This document shows, piece after piece, positions 16,807 to 24,770 of a stretch of DNA of 26,685 nt. Each line of letters starts with the position of its first letter. Within the stretch, counting starts at the first letter, position 1. The stretch lies in the NCBI GenBank assembly GCA_964527215.1, contig CAZGNZ010000045.1:1-26685 (forward strand), given 5' to 3'. Source of the stretch: CAZGNZ01 sp964527215. Its GTDB lineage: Bacteria > Fidelibacterota > Marinisomatia > SCGC-AAA003-L08 > JACNLC01. The notes under the pieces are model-generated. The model saw only the letters and a program-made list of their open reading frames with translations, did no database searches and was not told the origin of the DNA. The position numbers and the translations under genes were made by a program.

Positions 16807-18360
16807 ATGGCTGGATATAACACACAGAAAGAACTATACATAAACGTTTCTGCCGGCAGCACAAGAATTGCGATTGTTGAAGAAAGCAAACTGGTTGAAC
16901 TATATGTAGAGCTGCCCGACCATCAGCGCATGGTTGGGAATATTTACAAGGGAAAAATACAAAATGTCATCCCCGGTATGCAGGCGGCATTTGTCGATAT
17001 CGGCAATGAGGTCAATGCATTCCTTCCCTTCTCTGAAATTGGCAATCCTGAGAACCTGGGCAATATTTCCCTGACGGACGATGATGACGGGGACGGATAC
17101 GAGGATACCCGCAAATTCCGTTCATCCGACTTTGACCCTGGCAAAGATTTGAAAAAGGGCGATGAAATCCTTGTGCAGGTAATCAAAGAGCCTTATGCCG
17201 GAAAAGGTCCCAGGGTCACCACTGATATTGCTATTCCCGGAAGTCTGCTTGTACTGGTTCCCAATTCAAATATTATTGGTATTTCCCGAAAATTATCCGA
17301 TAAATACGAGAAAAGGAGACTGCGCCGTTTGGTAAAAAGCTTCAAGCCAAATGGATTTGGTTTGATTGTACGAACCATTGCGGAAGGAAAAGATCAGGGT
17401 GTGCTTGAAGCGGACTTTAATCGGATCTGGGAAGCTTCAAAGAAGCTGGATGAAATTGGTCGGGACAATGTTGCTCCGGTTCTGGTTTACAAGGATTTTG
17501 CCACGGCGGATCAGGTAATCCGGGATATGTTTACTCCGGATATTGCAGATATTTTTATTGATTCCCGGGAAGTTTTCAAACGTATTTCACGGTATTTCAA
17601 AGAAGTATTGCCGGATCACGTTCAGAAAGTTCATTATCACAAGAAAAAAGGTTCGCTCTTTGATTTGCACAATATTGAAGAGCAGATAGAGAAATCACTG
17701 CGCAGGAAGGTATGGCTGAACAGTGGTGCCCATTTGGTGATTGAGCAGACAGAGGCCATGCTTGTGATTGATGTCAACAGTGGGCGCTACATCGGAAAAA
17801 GGGATCACGAACAGAATTCTCTTAAAATCAATTTGGAAGCAGCCCGTGAAATTGCCCGTCAGCTGAGATTGAGGGATACAGGCGGATTGATTGTTATTGA
17901 CTTCATTGATTTGCTTGAGCCGGATAACAGGAAACGGGTTTTCAATGAATTTAAGGAATCTTTGAAAAAAGACAGGGCCAAAGTATCATTATCAGAATTT
18001 TCCAATTTTGGTCTTCTTGAAATGACTCGTGAAAGAGTTCGGCTGTCTCTGTTAAATACCGTAAACGAAGAATGTCCCACCTGTAACGGTCTGGGATCCA
18101 TTGCATCAAAAGACACGGTGCTGACTCGTCTTGAAAACTGGCTCAAGCGATTTCGGGCCAAAGCAAATGACCGCAGACTGGTGATATCCATGCATCCCGG
18201 GCTGGCTAAATATTTGAACGAGACCCGCAGTAAGGTCCTCAGTGGATTTATGTGGGCGAACTGGATGCTGCTGGAAATTGAAGAAGATGACAGTCTGGCT
18301 CCTGATGTATTCAAAGTGTACTCAAAAAAGCGGAAAACCGACATTACTGATGAAGTTTAG
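16807..18360 (+). CDS. rng: Ribonuclease G/E family endoribonuclease
   Basis: Single-strand-specific endoribonuclease for rRNA maturation and mRNA turnover, 517 residues, the size of RNase G rather than full RNase E. The S1 RNA-binding domain is at about 40-145 (GNIYKGKIQNVIPGMQAAFVDIG), with a short acidic insert at 91-100 (DDDDGDGYED). The catalytic Mg-binding aspartates are Asp322 in VIDVNSGRYIG and Asp365 in IVIDFIDLL. The zinc-link motif CPTC (423-426, CPTCNGLG) supports dimer or tetramer assembly. ILVQVIKEPYAGKGPRVTTDI and the SEFSNFGLLEMTRERVR stretch are typical. No long C-terminal scaffold is present. rplU and rpmA follow, a common arrangement in bacteria. The start has only a weak purine-rich site upstream. 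Confidence 0.95.
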   Translation: MAGYNTQKELYINVSAGSTRIAIVEESKLVELYVELPDHQRMVGNIYKGKIQNVIPGMQAAFVDIGNEVNAFLPFSEIGNPENLGNISLTDDDDGDGYEDTRKFRSSDFDPGKDLKKGDEILVQVIKEPYAGKGPRVTTDIAIPGSLLVLVPNSNIIGISRKLSDKYEKRRLRRLVKSFKPNGFGLIVRTIAEGKDQGVLEADFNRIWEASKKLDEIGRDNVAPVLVYKDFATADQVIRDMFTPDIADIFIDSREVFKRISRYFKEVLPDHVQKVHYHKKKGSLFDLHNIEEQIEKSLRRKVWLNSGAHLVIEQTEAMLVIDVNSGRYIGKRDHEQNSLKINLEAAREIARQLRLRDTGGLIVIDFIDLLEPDNRKRVFNEFKESLKKDRAKVSLSEFSNFGLLEMTRERVRLSLLNTVNEECPTCNGLGSIASKDTVLTRLENWLKRFRAKANDRRLVISMHPGLAKYLNETRSKVLSGFMWANWMLLEIEEDDSLAPDVFKVYSKKRKTDITDEV

Positions 18361-18415
18361 GTTGGATTTAAATTTAGTATCATTTTAATTTTACGGGCTA
18401 AATAGGGATTGAAAA

Positions 18416-18739
18416 ATGTACGCATTAGTTGAATTTGCAGGAAAGCAGTTTAAAGTCGAGCCGGGTGCAGAAGTCAAGGTTCCCAAAGTCAGTCAGGAAG
18501 TTGGTGTTACTTTGACGCTTGATAAGATTCTGTATCTGAATGAAGACGGCTCCCGCACAATTGGGCAGCCGTATGTTAAAGACGCCACCATCGATGCCAG
18601 TGTTGTCCGTCACGGACGGGATCGTAAAATCATTGTCTTCAAGATGAAGCGTCGTAAAGGGTATCAGCGGCGGAATGGTCATCGTCAGGATTTTTCTGTC
18701 CTGAAAATTGACCGCTTTAATCTCAGCTCAGAAAATTAA
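18416..18739 (+). CDS. rplU: 50S ribosomal protein L21
   Basis: Structural protein of the large ribosomal subunit, 107 residues, normal length. It begins MYALVEFAGKQFKVEPGAEV, and the C-terminal part KMKRRKGYQRRNGHRQDFSVLKI carries the conserved basic rRNA-binding pattern with GHRQ. AGGGA precedes the ATG. L27 follows after 12 bp, the standard rplU-rpmA pair. Confidence 0.97.
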   Translation: MYALVEFAGKQFKVEPGAEVKVPKVSQEVGVTLTLDKILYLNEDGSRTIGQPYVKDATIDASVVRHGRDRKIIVFKMKRRKGYQRRNGHRQDFSVLKIDRFNLSSEN

Positions 18740-18751
18740 TCGGAGAACATT

Positions 18752-19009
18752 ATGGCTCATAAAAAAGGTGTCGGCAGCTCCAAGAACGGACGGGAAAGCC
18801 ACTCGAAACGATTGGGAGTGAAACGAGCTGACGGACAGACAGTGACTGCAGGATCCATTCTGGTACGGCAGCGCGGGACAAAAATCCATCCTGGTGAAAA
18901 CGTAGGAATTGGAAGCGACGATACATTGTTTGCCAAAATTGATGGTAAAGTTAAATTTGAACGTAAAGGCCGAGATAAAAAGCAAGTCAGCATCTTTGCA
19001 GTCAGCTAG
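18752..19009 (+). CDS. rpmA: 50S ribosomal protein L27
   Basis: Large-subunit protein whose N-terminal tail reaches the peptidyl-transferase centre, 85 residues. It starts directly with MAHKKGVGSSKNGRESHSKR, so no cleavable N-terminal extension of the Firmicutes type is present. GSILVRQRGTKIHPGENVG and the DDTLFAKIDGKVKFE segment are canonical. GGAG lies 7 nt before the ATG. A terminator follows. Confidence 0.97.
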   Translation: MAHKKGVGSSKNGRESHSKRLGVKRADGQTVTAGSILVRQRGTKIHPGENVGIGSDDTLFAKIDGKVKFERKGRDKKQVSIFAVS

Positions 19010-19032
19010 ACTTTTTCCCGAATAATCATTTT

Positions 19033-19066
19033 AGGGATTGCCTTTACGGGGCAGTCCCTTTTTTTT
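19033..19066 (+). terminator. Rho-independent terminator after rpmA
   Basis: AGGGATTGCC and GGCAGTCCCT form a 10-bp stem with one G-T pair and a 7-nt loop, followed directly by eight T. Confidence 0.9.
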
Positions 19067-19600
19067 ATCAAAGAATCAATTACACCAGTCAATATATCCT
19101 GTAGAGACTGCCTGACCGACAACCGATAATATGTTAACGGCGGTTTATCATTCAGTTTCACTGTCAGCCATGCTGTCATAAAAAAGAATGGCAGTTATTT
19201 CATCGTTTCCGTAAACTGATTTCCCGGCGGTCGAGAAATTTGCAGCAGGAACGGTGAATCTGGAAATATCGGTCATTGCATTACCGTGTGACTGCAGTCA
19301 GTAAACAGAATCAGTTGACCATGTCATCAAATTTTTAATGCTGTCTATGAATTTCCTGGGTAAATTGATGTTAAGAAATGAATGATACGAAGGTAAAAAT
19401 CAATAAAATTTTGGTTGTTGGATCAGGGATCAGGTTTTTAAGGAAAAAACGGCACTGTTACTCCGCGTAAGCTGCCGTATCTGATTTGATTTCATACCTT
19501 TTGTGTCCTGTCGAAAGGTGAATCTTTTGATTAATTCCGGTAAAATAATAACCCTGACAACCAATAAATACTTGTCTTGTCTCACCCCCGAGCTATCAGT
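19067..19600. other. Intergenic stretch ahead of the ECF sigma operon
   Basis: About 530 bp between the rpmA terminator and the sigma gene, without a convincing gene. It must contain the operon promoter, but I cannot single out a clear -35/-10 pair. The AT-rich piece at about 19520-19551 is the likeliest area. A TTG at 19577 could extend the sigma factor by 8 residues; I prefer the ATG at 19601. Confidence 0.5.
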
Positions 19601-20131
19601 ATGGAAAAACGAGTTGTTGATTTAATACGTAAGGCCCAGGAGGGCAGCCAGTCCGCATTCCGACGTCTAGTGGCAATGTACGATGACCGCGTTTCGCGCG
19701 TCATTTTCGCCATTGTTCAGAACAAGGAAGACACAGAGGACATTTACCAGGAAGTCTTCATTAAAGTCTGGAAGAAACTTCACACGTTTGAATTCCGGTG
19801 TGATTTTTATTCTTGGCTGTACAGAATCACGGTCAATACGTGTTACAATTTCAAGACCAGCCTGAAGCGAAGACCTGTGGGTGATGATCTGGAATACAAT
19901 GAAATTCCGGATGATGAGCATGATGAGATTCAGCTAGGTGTACACAAAGCTGTCCGACAGGTTATTAAGAATCTTCCAACAAGGCAGCGCACCGTTGTGG
20001 TGATGTATTATCTTGAAGGCAATAAAGTACACCAAATTGCTGCACTGTTGAAAATTAACGAAGGTACGATAAAAAAATACTTATTCCGAGCTCGTGAAAC
20101 GCTGCGGAAGGAGTTAAGTGCGTATGCCTGA
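19601..20131 (+). CDS. ECF-type RNA polymerase sigma factor
   Basis: Alternative sigma factor of 176 residues with only regions 2 and 4, hence ECF class. Region 2 (about 20-88) includes AFRRLVAMYDDRV, the core-binding NKEDTEDIYQEVFIKVWKKL and the -10-recognising FYSWLYRITVNTCYNF. Region 4 (about 117-172) has LPTRQRTVVVMYYLEGNKVHQIAALLKINEGTIKKYLFRARETL with a clear helix-turn-helix. The ATG at 19601 is chosen over the TTG at 19577; neither has a good ribosome binding site. It is the first gene of an operon whose later products all carry export or membrane signals, so it probably controls an envelope response and its own operon. It overlaps the next gene by 8 nt, typical of a sigma and its regulator. 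Confidence 0.93.
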   Translation: MEKRVVDLIRKAQEGSQSAFRRLVAMYDDRVSRVIFAIVQNKEDTEDIYQEVFIKVWKKLHTFEFRCDFYSWLYRITVNTCYNFKTSLKRRPVGDDLEYNEIPDDEHDEIQLGVHKAVRQVIKNLPTRQRTVVVMYYLEGNKVHQIAALLKINEGTIKKYLFRARETLRKELSAYA

Positions 20132-20942
20132 ACAGAATATCGAACAGAGATTAAAACAAGTCTTACAATCCACTGAATCAATCACTGATGAGTGGCTGGA
20201 TTCCCAGCGAAACAGTCTCATGGGTGCCATTGATTACTATGAAACAAATACCCATTCCATCCGCAAATTTTTCCACTCCCTTTTAGATCAGGATTATTCG
20301 TGGGCTCCTCAAATGCTGACCGCAGGAGCTATGGTTGCACTTGGTATTCTGATCGGAACGCGTTTAACACCTCCGCCTGTAAATGGGAATATTTCCCTGG
20401 AAGAGCTGTTTGCATCCGGCAGAATTGAAACGGTAGAGTTGTGTCCCACAGATGGGGCAGATAACCAGTTTAAATTCTCCCTTGTTACCCAAAATGAAAT
20501 GGAAATTCGAAGCGAAGAAGCGGATCAGAAAACCGCGCAGTTGGTTTACTACAAACTGACAAATACGCCCAACAGCGGGAATCGTCTGGAATTTGCAAAA
20601 CAAATTTCTCAACTGGATATCAATAATGAACTGACGCTGACGGCTATCGGCCGGGTGCTTCTGGATGAACCTAATGTGGCAATTCAGATGACATTGCTGG
20701 AGTCCATTTCTTCTAAGAAAAACAGCATCGTCAGGGATGTTTTGATGAGTCTTGTCATGGGAGATTATCCGGATGCAGTCCGTTTGCAGGCAATAAAGGG
20801 GTTTGCTCAGTATAATGATGATGACTACGTTATCCAGATGCTGAAAATTATTGCTGCCACTGACCGCAATCCGTCTGTGCAGTATGCGGCTGAAGAGCTA
20901 TTGGGAAAAATGAACTCGGTTGAGTGTGGGATTATTCGATGA
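20124..20942 (+). CDS. One-pass membrane protein with HEAT-like C-terminus, candidate anti-sigma factor
   Basis: 272 residues from the ATG at 20124; a GTG at 20118 is also possible since AGGAG lies at 20109-20113. The N-terminal ~60 residues are cytoplasmic by prediction and could hold the sigma. A membrane segment follows at about 63-79 (QMLTAGAMVALGILIGT). The C-terminal half should then be periplasmic. Its last ~110 residues consist of helical pairs resembling HEAT repeats: LTLTAIGRVLLDEPNVAIQMTLLESI, VRDVLMSLVMGDYPDAVRLQAIKGFA and YVIQMLKIIAATDRNPSVQYAAEELL. No zinc HxxxCxxC anti-sigma motif is visible. Position right after the sigma gene, the overlap, and the membrane segment make an anti-sigma role the best guess. 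This is an inference and not a homology call. Confidence 0.8.
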   Translation: MPEQNIEQRLKQVLQSTESITDEWLDSQRNSLMGAIDYYETNTHSIRKFFHSLLDQDYSWAPQMLTAGAMVALGILIGTRLTPPPVNGNISLEELFASGRIETVELCPTDGADNQFKFSLVTQNEMEIRSEEADQKTAQLVYYKLTNTPNSGNRLEFAKQISQLDINNELTLTAIGRVLLDEPNVAIQMTLLESISSKKNSIVRDVLMSLVMGDYPDAVRLQAIKGFAQYNDDDYVIQMLKIIAATDRNPSVQYAAEELLGKMNSVECGIIR

Positions 20943-22099
20943 TGAAATGGCGCTGTATTCTGACATTCTTTTTAATCATCGGTGCTCTTCTGGCTGAGAG
21001 ACAGATTGAAAGGACATTATATTTTTATCCTTCAAATGAAATACAGTTTTCCATTCCTTCAATAAAGGGATCAGTAGAAATACTTGGATCAGCCGGGGAT
21101 TCTGTTATCGTCATTGAGACACTTGAGCACCGCGTTAATTTGCCAGACAATCTTCCTGAAAGTACTCTGCTGCCGATTGGTTCTACACTGGAATTCATAC
21201 CTGGCAAAGCGGTTGTAAAGGGGGTTCGAAATTCTTATAAAATTCTGATCCCGGATCATTTTTCAATTCAGGTGAACGAAATGATCGGTTCACTGAATCT
21301 TTCAGGTATCGAAGGTGACTGCAATATTATTACGCCTGGCGGTGATTTGACGATTTCGCAGATTATCGGACATATTGATATTTTTTCAGGCGGCGGAGAA
21401 ATACTGCTGGAAAGCATCAATGGAACTGTTAAATGCATATCAGAAGGCGGTCTGATCAATATTGCAAAACTTACAGGTGGGGCAGATATCCTCTTACAGG
21501 GCGGGGATATATTTCTTGAAACGCTGAACGGCAATGTAGATATTGAAAGTCACAGCGGCAATATCACCATTCGACAAATGGCATCTGAGATACTACAGGT
21601 TAAATCTGGGGGTGGGAGCATAGACATAAAAGGCGTGTTCGGTAACAAAATAGAGCTTTTTTCGCAGGGTGGTTCAATAAACTTGGAAAACATAGAAGGG
21701 TCTGTGAAAGCGCAAACCAGCTCAGGCGAAATTACCGGTCGCAATATACATGGAACTTTATGCTGCAGCAATTCAGGCGGGACGGTTGAAATTGACTCCA
21801 TAAGAGGTACCATAGACTGTACAACTATCGACGGTAACATTACGGTCACAAATTATCAGCCATATGCCCCTGAAACAGGAATTTCAAAGCTTCAGACTTC
21901 CCGTGGAGATATTGCGCTTGTCATTATGTCTGATTACGCAAATGTGGATGCATCCACCAGCTTTGGGAAAATTATGTCAGAGTATAAAGGTGAGTCCAAC
22001 GTTAATCAGCGAAGGATAAAAACCAGTGATCCGGACGCCAGTGTTGAAATTATCATATCAACGATTTCAGGCGATATTTACCTGAACAAAGGAGAGTAA
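20939..22099 (+). CDS. Exported DUF4097-like beta-solenoid protein
   Basis: 386 residues with an N-terminal signal peptide (about 1-19, CILTFFLIIGALLA). From about residue 117 to 303 there are ten imperfect repeats of 18 residues. Each has alternating hydrophobic residues and ends in a turn such as GGE, GGL, GGD, SGN or GGS (for example LTISQIIGHIDIFSGGGE and IFLETLNGNVDIESHSGN). This is the pattern of DUF4097 putative adhesins and of a right-handed beta solenoid. The start overlaps the previous stop as ATGA; a second ATG follows directly. No anchor is visible, so it may be periplasmic or surface-attached through partners. The call is a fold-level one; the molecular function is unknown. Confidence 0.85.
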   Translation: MMKWRCILTFFLIIGALLAERQIERTLYFYPSNEIQFSIPSIKGSVEILGSAGDSVIVIETLEHRVNLPDNLPESTLLPIGSTLEFIPGKAVVKGVRNSYKILIPDHFSIQVNEMIGSLNLSGIEGDCNIITPGGDLTISQIIGHIDIFSGGGEILLESINGTVKCISEGGLINIAKLTGGADILLQGGDIFLETLNGNVDIESHSGNITIRQMASEILQVKSGGGSIDIKGVFGNKIELFSQGGSINLENIEGSVKAQTSSGEITGRNIHGTLCCSNSGGTVEIDSIRGTIDCTTIDGNITVTNYQPYAPETGISKLQTSRGDIALVIMSDYANVDASTSFGKIMSEYKGESNVNQRRIKTSDPDASVEIIISTISGDIYLNKGE

Positions 22100-22100
22100 C

Positions 22101-23552
22101 ATGCTCAGAATGTGGATTGCAGTTCTAATTTTTTCATGCATCGGTACAGCAGTTTATGGAATGTCTGATGATTCTCATTTTTTCAAAACACGAACTGATA
22201 TTATCAAAATTTTTGATGATTACTCAATTCTTGAAGATGAGATCGTTTCCAGGGATCTAAAAATAATTGGAGGGGATCTGCTGGTCAGCGGGACTATAAA
22301 TGGACAGATTACAGTAATCGGCGGTGATGTACGCGTGACCGATACAGCAGTAGTTAACGGCCGTATCGTTGTCCTTGGCGGAAACCTGGACCAGAATCCA
22401 GGCGCAGAAATATTCGGTGAAATCATTGAAGTGAACCAGGAAACGCTTTCGATCAGTCGTGATGATGAGGACCATGATGACGAGTTTGAAGATGAAGACT
22501 GCAGAGTTTTCAGCCGCAGGTCAGAACCGTATCAGGAAGAACTCTGGGCCCGATATAACCGTTCAGAAGGAGTGTATCTGCAGTTCAATTTTACTGCTGA
22601 AAGTGATTTTAATCCGCCTTCAGTACTGTATGGCGGATTGGGCCGGTCATTTCACAGAAATAAATATTACGGCGTCATTGGATTTGAACAACGATTTCTC
22701 AAGGATCGTCTGCAGTTTTATATTGAAGGGTATGACCGTTCAAAAACCAATGATACAGATCGAATTTGTGATGTAACAAACTCTTTGGCTGCCCTGTTTA
22801 TTCATGAAGATTTTCTGGACTGGTATCATGTTTCGGGATATCAGGCAGGCGGATGGCTGACTTTGCCATACGACGTGCAGTTTTTTGGAGAATATACACG
22901 TGAAGACCAATCCCGAATGAAAACCGTAGTATCCTGGTCAATGTTCGGCGGAGATAAAGAATTTAGAGATCTTTTTCCGATTATTGAAGGCACTGATGAA
23001 TTTATAACCTATGGGCTGACAATTGGCACTCCATATGTTTGGCAGGGGCCCGATGAACTGTCTGCAATGGTTTCAGGTAGAGTTATTGAAAGCCTGTCTG
23101 ATTCTGATTTTGATTACAGGAAAAACGAAATCACTGTTGATGCCTTCCTTCCGTTCAAACGTGATGTGGGTTTTCACTTCTATGGCAGTTACGGAGGCAT
23201 GGTTTCAGATTTTTGCGGTCCGCAGCACAAATATTATTTGGGTGGTATCGGATCAGTCAGAGGATATCGTTGGAAGGAATTTGGAGAGGCATATGAGAAC
23301 AGCCATTATATCAGGACCACAACGGAGTTGATATATGATGATATTGCCTTGTTTTATGATCGGGGTGTGCTGTGGGAGAATTCAGAAGATACAATAGACT
23401 GGGATTATGTGGATCATTTCCAGAGCGGACATGCCATTGAATCAGTTGGGCTTAGCTTTGGTGATGATATTCGTGTCGATGTGATAAAACCGATCGGAAA
23501 AGGGCATGATCGAGATTTGACATTTAACATTACCATTATGGATTTTGATTGA
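22101..23552 (+). CDS. Bactofilin-like domain fused to an Omp85-like outer-membrane barrel
   Basis: 483 residues. Signal peptide at about 1-20 (cleavage near VYG). Residues about 50-112 form short beta repeats resembling bactofilin or polymer-forming solenoids: RDLKIIGGDLLVSGTINGQI, TVIGGDVRVTDTAVVNGRI, VVLGGNLDQNPGAEIFGEI. An acidic linker (120-133) follows. The rest, from about 150, has alternating strands typical of a beta barrel. The motif YYLGGIGSVRGYRW (VRGY at 386-389), followed by HYIRTTTELIYDDIALFYDRG, matches the loop-6 RGY region and nearby strands of the Omp85/BamA/TamA superfamily. No POTRA domain is seen; the solenoid takes its place at the N-terminus. GGAG lies 7-10 nt upstream of the ATG. 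The barrel call is firm at superfamily level, while the bactofilin likeness rests on pattern only. Confidence 0.82.
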   Translation: MLRMWIAVLIFSCIGTAVYGMSDDSHFFKTRTDIIKIFDDYSILEDEIVSRDLKIIGGDLLVSGTINGQITVIGGDVRVTDTAVVNGRIVVLGGNLDQNPGAEIFGEIIEVNQETLSISRDDEDHDDEFEDEDCRVFSRRSEPYQEELWARYNRSEGVYLQFNFTAESDFNPPSVLYGGLGRSFHRNKYYGVIGFEQRFLKDRLQFYIEGYDRSKTNDTDRICDVTNSLAALFIHEDFLDWYHVSGYQAGGWLTLPYDVQFFGEYTREDQSRMKTVVSWSMFGGDKEFRDLFPIIEGTDEFITYGLTIGTPYVWQGPDELSAMVSGRVIESLSDSDFDYRKNEITVDAFLPFKRDVGFHFYGSYGGMVSDFCGPQHKYYLGGIGSVRGYRWKEFGEAYENSHYIRTTTELIYDDIALFYDRGVLWENSEDTIDWDYVDHFQSGHAIESVGLSFGDDIRVDVIKPIGKGHDRDLTFNITIMDFD

Positions 23553-23562
23553 GGAGAGAAAA

Positions 23563-24405
23563 ATGAAAATCGCACTGCTTCTCGCAATTATGTCCTATGC
23601 TTTTGCCAGCAATTCGGAACAGATAATCACTTTGAACGAGCCATTGGGTGATGTCTCTATGGTTAAAGTCAATATAAACTTTGGATTCGGCTCGCTGTTG
23701 GTTGAAACGGGTTCAGCAAAACAGGCTGTCACAGGTTATGTTCGTTATCATCCTAAGTTTACGGAAGCAACAATGGAGTATAATGAATACGGGACAACTG
23801 GAGTTCTGGATATTGAAACCGATTTTGATTTTGATTGGGAATTTGGAGACGATACAAATGACAGCGGCAATGAAGGTGAAGTGTATATAACCAATGCGGT
23901 TCCTGTAAAAATGTATGTCGATTCAGGATTGGGAGAAGTTGCTTTGAACCTTGGCGGAATTCAATTGGAGGATCTTGTTGTTGATAGCGGATTGGGAGAA
24001 GCATATATTGATTTTGGAAACACATTGAATCCAATCAAGTGTCGAAGAATTGATGTTGATACAGGATTGGGCTCAACTGAAATTAAAAACCTGTTGTATT
24101 CCAATTCACCGGAAATGGAATTTGAATGCGGCCTTGGATCAATGGAGCTTGACTTTTCAGGGATTCTGGCGTACGATATTAAAATAGATCTTGCCGTCGG
24201 AATGGGAAGCATTACTGCATGGGTACCGGAAGATGTTAATGTAATTGTTGAGTATGACGGAAATTTTCTGTCAAGTATTGAATTGGATGATTTCACGGAA
24301 GTGAGTGATGAGGAATATAGAAGCACAGGGTTTTCGGAGGGCCAGCCGACGATGTTTTTCAGTGCTTCTGTCGGAGCAGGTTCGCTGGAGATAATCAAAA
24401 TTTAA
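23563..24405 (+). CDS. Exported toast-rack-like protein with repeated GLG motifs
   Basis: 280 residues with a signal peptide (about 1-16, ending AFA). A recurring motif of about ten residues with a G-x-G core appears seven times: FGFGSLLVE (40-48), DSGLGEVALN (120-129), DSGLGEAYID (141-150), DTGLGSTEIK (166-175), ECGLGSMELD (188-197), AVGMGSITAW (211-220) and SVGAGSLEII near the end. This is the pattern of the toast-rack fold in LiaF/DUF2154 and DUF4097-type proteins linked to envelope stress in other bacteria. A strongly acidic stretch lies at 84-106. The start at 23563 is set by GAGGAGAG just before it; an in-frame upstream codon at 23545 would overlap the previous gene. Last gene of the ECF operon. 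Function unknown. Confidence 0.8.
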   Translation: MKIALLLAIMSYAFASNSEQIITLNEPLGDVSMVKVNINFGFGSLLVETGSAKQAVTGYVRYHPKFTEATMEYNEYGTTGVLDIETDFDFDWEFGDDTNDSGNEGEVYITNAVPVKMYVDSGLGEVALNLGGIQLEDLVVDSGLGEAYIDFGNTLNPIKCRRIDVDTGLGSTEIKNLLYSNSPEMEFECGLGSMELDFSGILAYDIKIDLAVGMGSITAWVPEDVNVIVEYDGNFLSSIELDDFTEVSDEEYRSTGFSEGQPTMFFSASVGAGSLEIIKI

Positions 24406-24525
24406 AATTTTACGCTAAATGATTGTCAAAAGATCATAATAAATGGCCAAAAAAGGTCTATATCAAAGCACTGTTAAAAAGCTTGAGATTGACCTATATT
24501 TTCTTCTTGCAAATAATTTTTCATG

Positions 24526-24547
24526 AAGAGCTCTAAGGAGCTCTTTT
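24526..24547 (+). terminator. Probable terminator of the ECF operon
   Basis: AAGAGCTC and GAGCTCTT form a perfect 8-bp stem around TAAG. Only a short run of four T follows, so its strength is uncertain. Confidence 0.55.
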
Positions 24548-24703
24548 ACTATAATATTGATTTGAAATTCAGTAAGAATACAGCCACACATATCAACACT
24601 GTAAATATTATATCATATTGATATTATTCAGAGTGATTATGGGTTGGTTAAGCATTCCATAATATACATGTTTTCAGTAGTTTATCTTCCTAAATAAGTG
24701 TTA

Positions 24704-24719
24704 TGGCATACCCTTTGCA
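24704..24719 (+). promoter_or_regulatory. Sigma-54-type -24/-12 promoter
   Basis: TGGCATACCCTTTGCA fits the sigma-54 consensus TGGCAC-N5-TTGCA at all but one core position, and the distance between the GG and GC dinucleotides is exactly right. Transcription would begin near 24731, giving a ~40-nt leader that ends in a strong ribosome binding site AGGAG (24758-24762), 8 nt before the ATG. Confidence 0.6.
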
Positions 24720-24770
24720 GATTCTTGTCCGGGAAGTTTAAAACATCTTTTTAACATAGGAGAAACTGAG

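Larger units (their letters stand above)
24406..24770. other. Intergenic stretch with terminator and sigma-54-type promoter
   Basis: AT-rich spacer. It holds a weak terminator hairpin at 24526-24547 and a -24/-12 promoter at 24704-24719. I recognise nothing else in it. Confidence 0.6.

Noticed and set aside
19501..19551. ECF or FCB-type promoter before the sigma operon
   Set aside because: Several AT-rich hexamers are present, but none has both a good -35 and correct spacing.
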